Positions 4,761-7,605 of a stretch of DNA of 7,605 nt are shown here, piece by piece. The first letter of the stretch is position 1; each line of letters opens with the position of its first letter. The DNA is from Candidatus Altarchaeota archaeon (GTDB lineage Archaea > Altiarchaeota > Altiarchaeia > IMC4 > QMZM01). The position numbers and the translations under genes are program-made. The notes beneath the pieces are model-generated. The model was not told the origin of the DNA, did no database searches, and worked only from the letters and a program-made list of their open reading frames with translations. The stretch is taken from positions 1 to 7,605 of the forward strand of contig JAHIKS010000020.1 in the NCBI GenBank assembly GCA_018897475.1, written 5' to 3'.

Positions 4761-6620
4761 TCAACCGACGAATTTCGCCCTCCTGGAGAGGAGTTTCGGC
4801 AACGGCAGTCTCTTGAACGGGAATCCCTTTACCAGGTCACTGACCTCTACTATAAGCTCATCGGGGGAGAACTCCTTCTGCTCCCCGGTCTCTCTCACTC
4901 TCACGGAGAGTTTCCCTGATTTTTTCTCCTTCTCACCCACCACAATAATCCTTGGCACCCAGTTCTTCTCCGCCTCCCTGATTTTCTTTCCGATGGACTC
5001 GTTTCTGTCGTCGATGTCCGCGCGGATGTTGCTGGATTCGAATTTATTGGATAGTTCTTCAGCGAACGAATTGAATTCCTCGGAGACGGGGAGAATTCTC
5101 ACCTGTGTTGGGGAGAGCCAGATGGGGAGCATTGGCTTTTTGCCTTGCTCCTGGTCGAGAAATGCCTTCTCAAGCAATGCATAGACGTTGCGGTCTATGC
5201 TTCCCGAGATGCTGGCATGGAGCATGAGGGGGTGGTTCTTCCCGCCCTTCTCGTCTATGTAGCTTATGTCAAAGCGCTCGGTGTTCTCGATGTCTATCTG
5301 CACCGTGGAGAGGGCCGAGGCCTTGTCAAGGGCATCGACAAAGTTGAACTCGAACTTCATGACAAAGTAGAAGGGACGGGAGTCCCACAACTCGACCAGA
5401 GCTGGTTTGCCCACAATCCTTACCAGCTCCTTTGCGAATTCCTTGTTCTTGTCGTAGAACTCTTTAACAAAGCGGATGCCGACCTCGTAGTCCAGCTCAA
5501 GGTCCTTCATCCAGCCAAGTGACAGCTTGTATTGGTTGAGGAACTCCTCCTTTGCCTGCTCCGTGTCCCTTGCCAGCGTGTGCATGTCGGGCATGGTGAA
5601 GGCCCTTAGTCTTCTTAAGCCGGTTAGCTCGCCACTCTGCTCGTAGCGGAAGCTGTAGTGAGAGAGCTCGTATAGCTTGAGGGGGAGATTCCTGTAGGAG
5701 ATGAGCATGTCGTGCTTCATCAGATACTGACCGAAACAGGCAGCGAACCTAAGGAAGAATTCCCTGTCCTCCGTATTCAGTTTGTATTGTCTCGCAGGGA
5801 ATCTGTTGAGATACTTGGAGAGCTGGGGGTGAGCGTAGTCATACATTATCGGGGTTTCCACCTGCATTCCGCCGCTGTCAGCAACGATGTTGCTCACATG
5901 CTCCTCGAGAAGCCTCTTTATGAGCGAACCCTGGGGGTACCACCGCATATTGCCTGCATCGGAGCCAGGCTCATAATCAGCAATCTCATGGCTTCTCATC
6001 AGCCTTATGTGCGGGGGCTCCCTGTCGGCAGCCCTGGTACCGGAGATTTCGTAGTCTGAAAATTTCTTTAGATTGGGATGCTGGTCGAATTTGAATTTAT
6101 CCACGGGATTCAGATTTCCATCTAAATCCAGAATGAAGAACTCCGACTTCAGCTTCTTCTCTGCCTTTAATGCCTCGGACTCTCCCTTGTCCTCTTTCGC
6201 TCCCTCGGGCAGGATGGTCCTTGACAGCTCGGAGAGGGGGTGGCCCTTACACCTCAGCTCGAAGCTCTTGTACCAGCCGAAGGGCGCCTCTATTGTCGGG
6301 ATGTCGTCCTTCAGCCCCTTGTAGGTACTTTCGAGGACCTTTTTAGCGACTGAAAGGGAGCTGAGCGAGCTGGAGAGGTGGGCATAGGGATAGACTACTA
6401 CGGATTCTGCCTTGACCTTGGCTACCGTGTCCTTTATCTCCGCTACAAGCTGCCCTACAACGGAGTCGGGATTCCCCTCGTCCTCCTTCTCAACTGCGAT
6501 AAAGGCCACGAGGACGTTCTTTGCCTCCCCTTCCGGCTTTTCGGGCTTTTCCGCTCCCTTGATGGCCGGCTTCTTGGCCTCGAATTTCAGGTAGTCGGAA
6601 TGTATCAGCAAAACGCGCAT
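4761..6620 (-). CDS. thrS: Threonyl-tRNA synthetase, archaeal type
   Basis: The enzyme activates threonine with ATP and charges tRNA-Thr in the cytoplasm. The 619-residue product begins with the archaeal editing domain (about 1-140, MRVLLIHSDY) related to D-aminoacyl-tRNA deacylase, which removes serine mischarged on tRNA-Thr; H81, Y117 and K118 sit where this domain has its active-site residues. A Lys/Glu-rich linker (about 141-160) leads to the class II catalytic core. Motif 2 is FRYEQSGELTGLRRLRAFT from 324, the zinc ligands are expected to be C295, H347 and H468, and motif 3 is GSIDR at 473-477. The anticodon-binding domain covers about 500-619. All key residues are present, so it should both charge and edit. 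The ATG is supported by a TATA-like box about 31 bp upstream. It is the first gene of the five-gene operon. Confidence 0.96.
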   Translation of the reverse strand: MRVLLIHSDYLKFEAKKPAIKGAEKPEKPEGEAKNVLVAFIAVEKEDEGNPDSVVGQLVAEIKDTVAKVKAESVVVYPYAHLSSSLSSLSVAKKVLESTYKGLKDDIPTIEAPFGWYKSFELRCKGHPLSELSRTILPEGAKEDKGESEALKAEKKLKSEFFILDLDGNLNPVDKFKFDQHPNLKKFSDYEISGTRAADREPPHIRLMRSHEIADYEPGSDAGNMRWYPQGSLIKRLLEEHVSNIVADSGGMQVETPIMYDYAHPQLSKYLNRFPARQYKLNTEDREFFLRFAACFGQYLMKHDMLISYRNLPLKLYELSHYSFRYEQSGELTGLRRLRAFTMPDMHTLARDTEQAKEEFLNQYKLSLGWMKDLELDYEVGIRFVKEFYDKNKEFAKELVRIVGKPALVELWDSRPFYFVMKFEFNFVDALDKASALSTVQIDIENTERFDISYIDEKGGKNHPLMLHASISGSIDRNVYALLEKAFLDQEQGKKPMLPIWLSPTQVRILPVSEEFNSFAEELSNKFESSNIRADIDDRNESIGKKIREAEKNWVPRIIVVGEKEKKSGKLSVRVRETGEQKEFSPDELIVEVSDLVKGFPFKRLPLPKLLSRRAKFVG

Positions 6621-6646
6621 TTTGAATAGTAAGGATTAAGATGGAG

Positions 6647-6656
6647 TAAATAAATC
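6647..6656 (-). promoter_or_regulatory. TATA-like promoter element of the thrS operon
   Basis: GATTTATTTA on the minus strand lies 27-36 bp before the thrS ATG, giving a very short or no 5' leader. The whole gap between the beta-helix gene remnant and thrS is only 44 bp, so this is the likely main promoter for thrS through ftsY. I see no room for a T-box or other leader-based control. Confidence 0.5.
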
Positions 6657-6664
6657 AGGATTCT

Positions 6665-7495
6665 TCAACTGAAGGCCCAGTTGTCTATTGCAGCAAGGAG
6701 GTCGAAATCGGTTACTTCTTCAGAGACCCAGAGGTTGATGTAGTCAAGTAACTCTACCTCCAAAACAATTCCATTGCAAGGATAGTGGTCCCCTCTGACA
6801 GAGCATTCGAAATAAGGCTGCATCAGGGGGTAATTGTCTTGAGTTTCCCCACCAGATATATTGTAAAAGGAATCCCCTATTCCATCACCATCTAAATCAG
6901 TTCCGTTGTAGTCATCCCAATAGTTTCCTTCTAAGCCATTATCCCAAGAATTTGGCCAATTATCAAATGCATTCATGGAGTTGTTTATTAGATTATTATG
7001 GTACGCTTCAGTGACTTTTGAGGAATGAAGATGTATCCCATACCCCGTGTTGTTGCTCACTATATTTTCCTTTATAGTGCTGTCCCTTGACTCAAAGAGA
7101 TAGATTCCATAGGAGTTGTTATCTACTACGTTCTCTGCTACAGTATTAGTGTCTGATGAATCAATATAAATTCCGTAATCATTGTTATTTACAGCATTAT
7201 CCGTGATGGCATTGTTGTTTGAATCATAATTGAGAAAGATTCCCTGGTTGTTGGAAGTAATGTCATTATCTTTAACGACATTCTGAATTGCATTTTCACG
7301 CAGATATATACCATATCCTCCATTAGAATAAATATTGTTGTCGATTATTGACTCGTTATAAGAGTGAAAATGTATCTCTATTCCACCATTACTATTCAGA
7401 AATATATTGTTATCCGTTATATTGTCTTTTTGTGATTGTTGTATAGAGATACCTTCTTTGTTATTAACTTGAGTTCGCCACTTTTGGCCTAGTTC
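6665..7495 (-). pseudogene. NosD-like parallel beta-helix surface protein, 5' truncated
   Basis: The frame is open for 276 codons from just after an in-frame TGA at 7496-7498 to a TGA at 6665-6667. No ATG start is present in the beta-helix part; the first usable start, GTG at 7058-7060, would cut the repeat domain. Residues 11-170 consist of 22-24-residue repeats of the type DNxxxxNNxYGIYLxxS (for example NGGYGIYLRENAI, NNDYGIYIDSSD, NNSYGIYLFESRD), the pattern of NosD/carbohydrate-binding parallel beta-helix proteins. Then come NYWDDY at 191-196 and DLDGDGIGD, usual at the end of such domains. The tail (240-276) has a helical pattern, ELLDYINLW and DLLAAIDNW, like C-terminal motifs of other archaeal surface proteins. 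The repeat pattern stops near residue 10 (about 7466), so the N-terminal part and export signal are lost. I infer a surface protein gene broken by an insertion; a shortened product from the GTG cannot be excluded. Confidence 0.75.
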
Positions 7496-7605
7496 TCACT
7501 ACCTGACTGCCGTAGACCAGTTTGCCACTTGGGTTTCACCACCGCAAATCCAGGCTTTTATCCCTGTATCTCCACACAAAATCGCCGAAAATAGTCAAAA
7601 TCTGG
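7470..7605 (-). mobile_element. Possible end of an insertion sequence that interrupts the beta-helix gene
   Basis: From about 7470 the sequence no longer fits the beta-helix repeats and is less AT-rich than the adjoining coding part. On the minus strand a frame enters from the right edge and reads 22 codons ending in FVWRYRDKSLDLRW, with its TGA at 7536-7538, leaving about 65 bp of non-coding DNA before the junction. That is the layout of the C-terminus of a transposase followed by the terminal region of its element, but I cannot assign a family from so little. AGTTCGCCACTT at 7472-7483 and AGTTTGCCACTT at 7519-7530 form a direct repeat within it. No target duplication can be checked because the other end is outside the window. 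Confidence 0.4.
7472..7530. repeat. Two copies of AGTTYGCCACTT, 47 bp apart
   Basis: Copies at 7472-7483 and 7519-7530 differ at one of 12 positions. The first lies at the junction with the beta-helix gene. Repeated motifs just inside an element end are often transposase-binding sites. Two copies with one mismatch are too few to suggest a CRISPR array. Confidence 0.5.

Noticed and set aside
4377..4919. Plus-strand open frame of 180 codons across rpiA, the unknown gene and the thrS end
   Set aside because: It overlaps two certain genes on the other strand, has no recognisable domain, and the 93-residue minus-strand gene fits the operon borders exactly.
6621..6664. Leader-based control (T-box or attenuator) of thrS
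   Set aside because: The gap is only 44 bp and the TATA-like box predicts almost no leader; no stem-loop is visible.
7472..7530. CRISPR-like repeat pair at the right edge
   Set aside because: Only two copies of 12 bp with a mismatch, and a repeat shorter than CRISPR repeats; better explained as element-end repeats.
7470..7605. tRNA or other structured RNA gene at the right edge
   Set aside because: I found no cloverleaf arms, T-loop consensus or long stems; the sequence fits a mobile-element end better.

Overview
The window comes from an archaeon. Evidence is a threonyl-tRNA synthetase with the archaeal-type N-terminal editing domain, an archaeal prefoldin alpha subunit next to the SRP receptor FtsY, a pilin-like protein with an archaeal class III signal peptide (G|QGAMEYL), and AT-rich TATA-like boxes about 23-31 bases before several start codons, which suggests leaderless transcripts. 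Base composition is moderate. The QGAMEYLMNYGW-type pilin start is common in DPANN and some euryarchaeal lineages, so I lean towards an uncultured archaeon of that kind, but I cannot name a taxon.

Left part (1-2306). The 5' part of an MscS-type mechanosensitive channel gene runs off the left edge on the minus strand. It is divergent from a small winged-helix DNA-binding protein (516-986, plus). The 176-bp divergent intergenic region is dense in signals: two exact copies of the 10-bp palindrome AGTCATGACT exactly 30 bp apart, two degenerate copies, and a separate 20-bp dyad. These look like operators, and the winged-helix protein is the obvious candidate to bind them. Downstream lie a short C-rich direct repeat, a perfect 11-bp hairpin, and then a large cysteine-rich secreted pilin-like protein (1113-2306) ending in a MopE-like acidic motif.

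Middle part (2311-6620). Five minus-strand genes form a tight operon in transcription order thrS, a 93-residue unknown protein, rpiA, pfdA, ftsY. The four junctions are only 3, 1, 3 and 1 bases long. The operon combines tRNA charging, pentose phosphate isomerisation, chaperone and membrane-targeting functions. It converges on the pilin-like gene with only 4 bp between the stop codons.

Right part (6665-7605). A NosD-like parallel beta-helix surface protein is present only as its C-terminal 276 codons. The frame stays open upstream to a stop at 7496-7498 without any ATG start, and the repeat pattern is lost near 7470. The last ~135 bp are unrelated in character, with a direct repeat and a short open frame that may be the C-terminus of a transposase. 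The likely reading is a surface-protein gene cut by an insertion element whose body lies to the right of the window.

The most interesting unexplained signals are the operator array around the winged-helix gene, the cysteine-rich pilin-like protein, the unknown operon protein, and the broken beta-helix gene junction. I did not find clear evidence of a wholly new multi-gene system.
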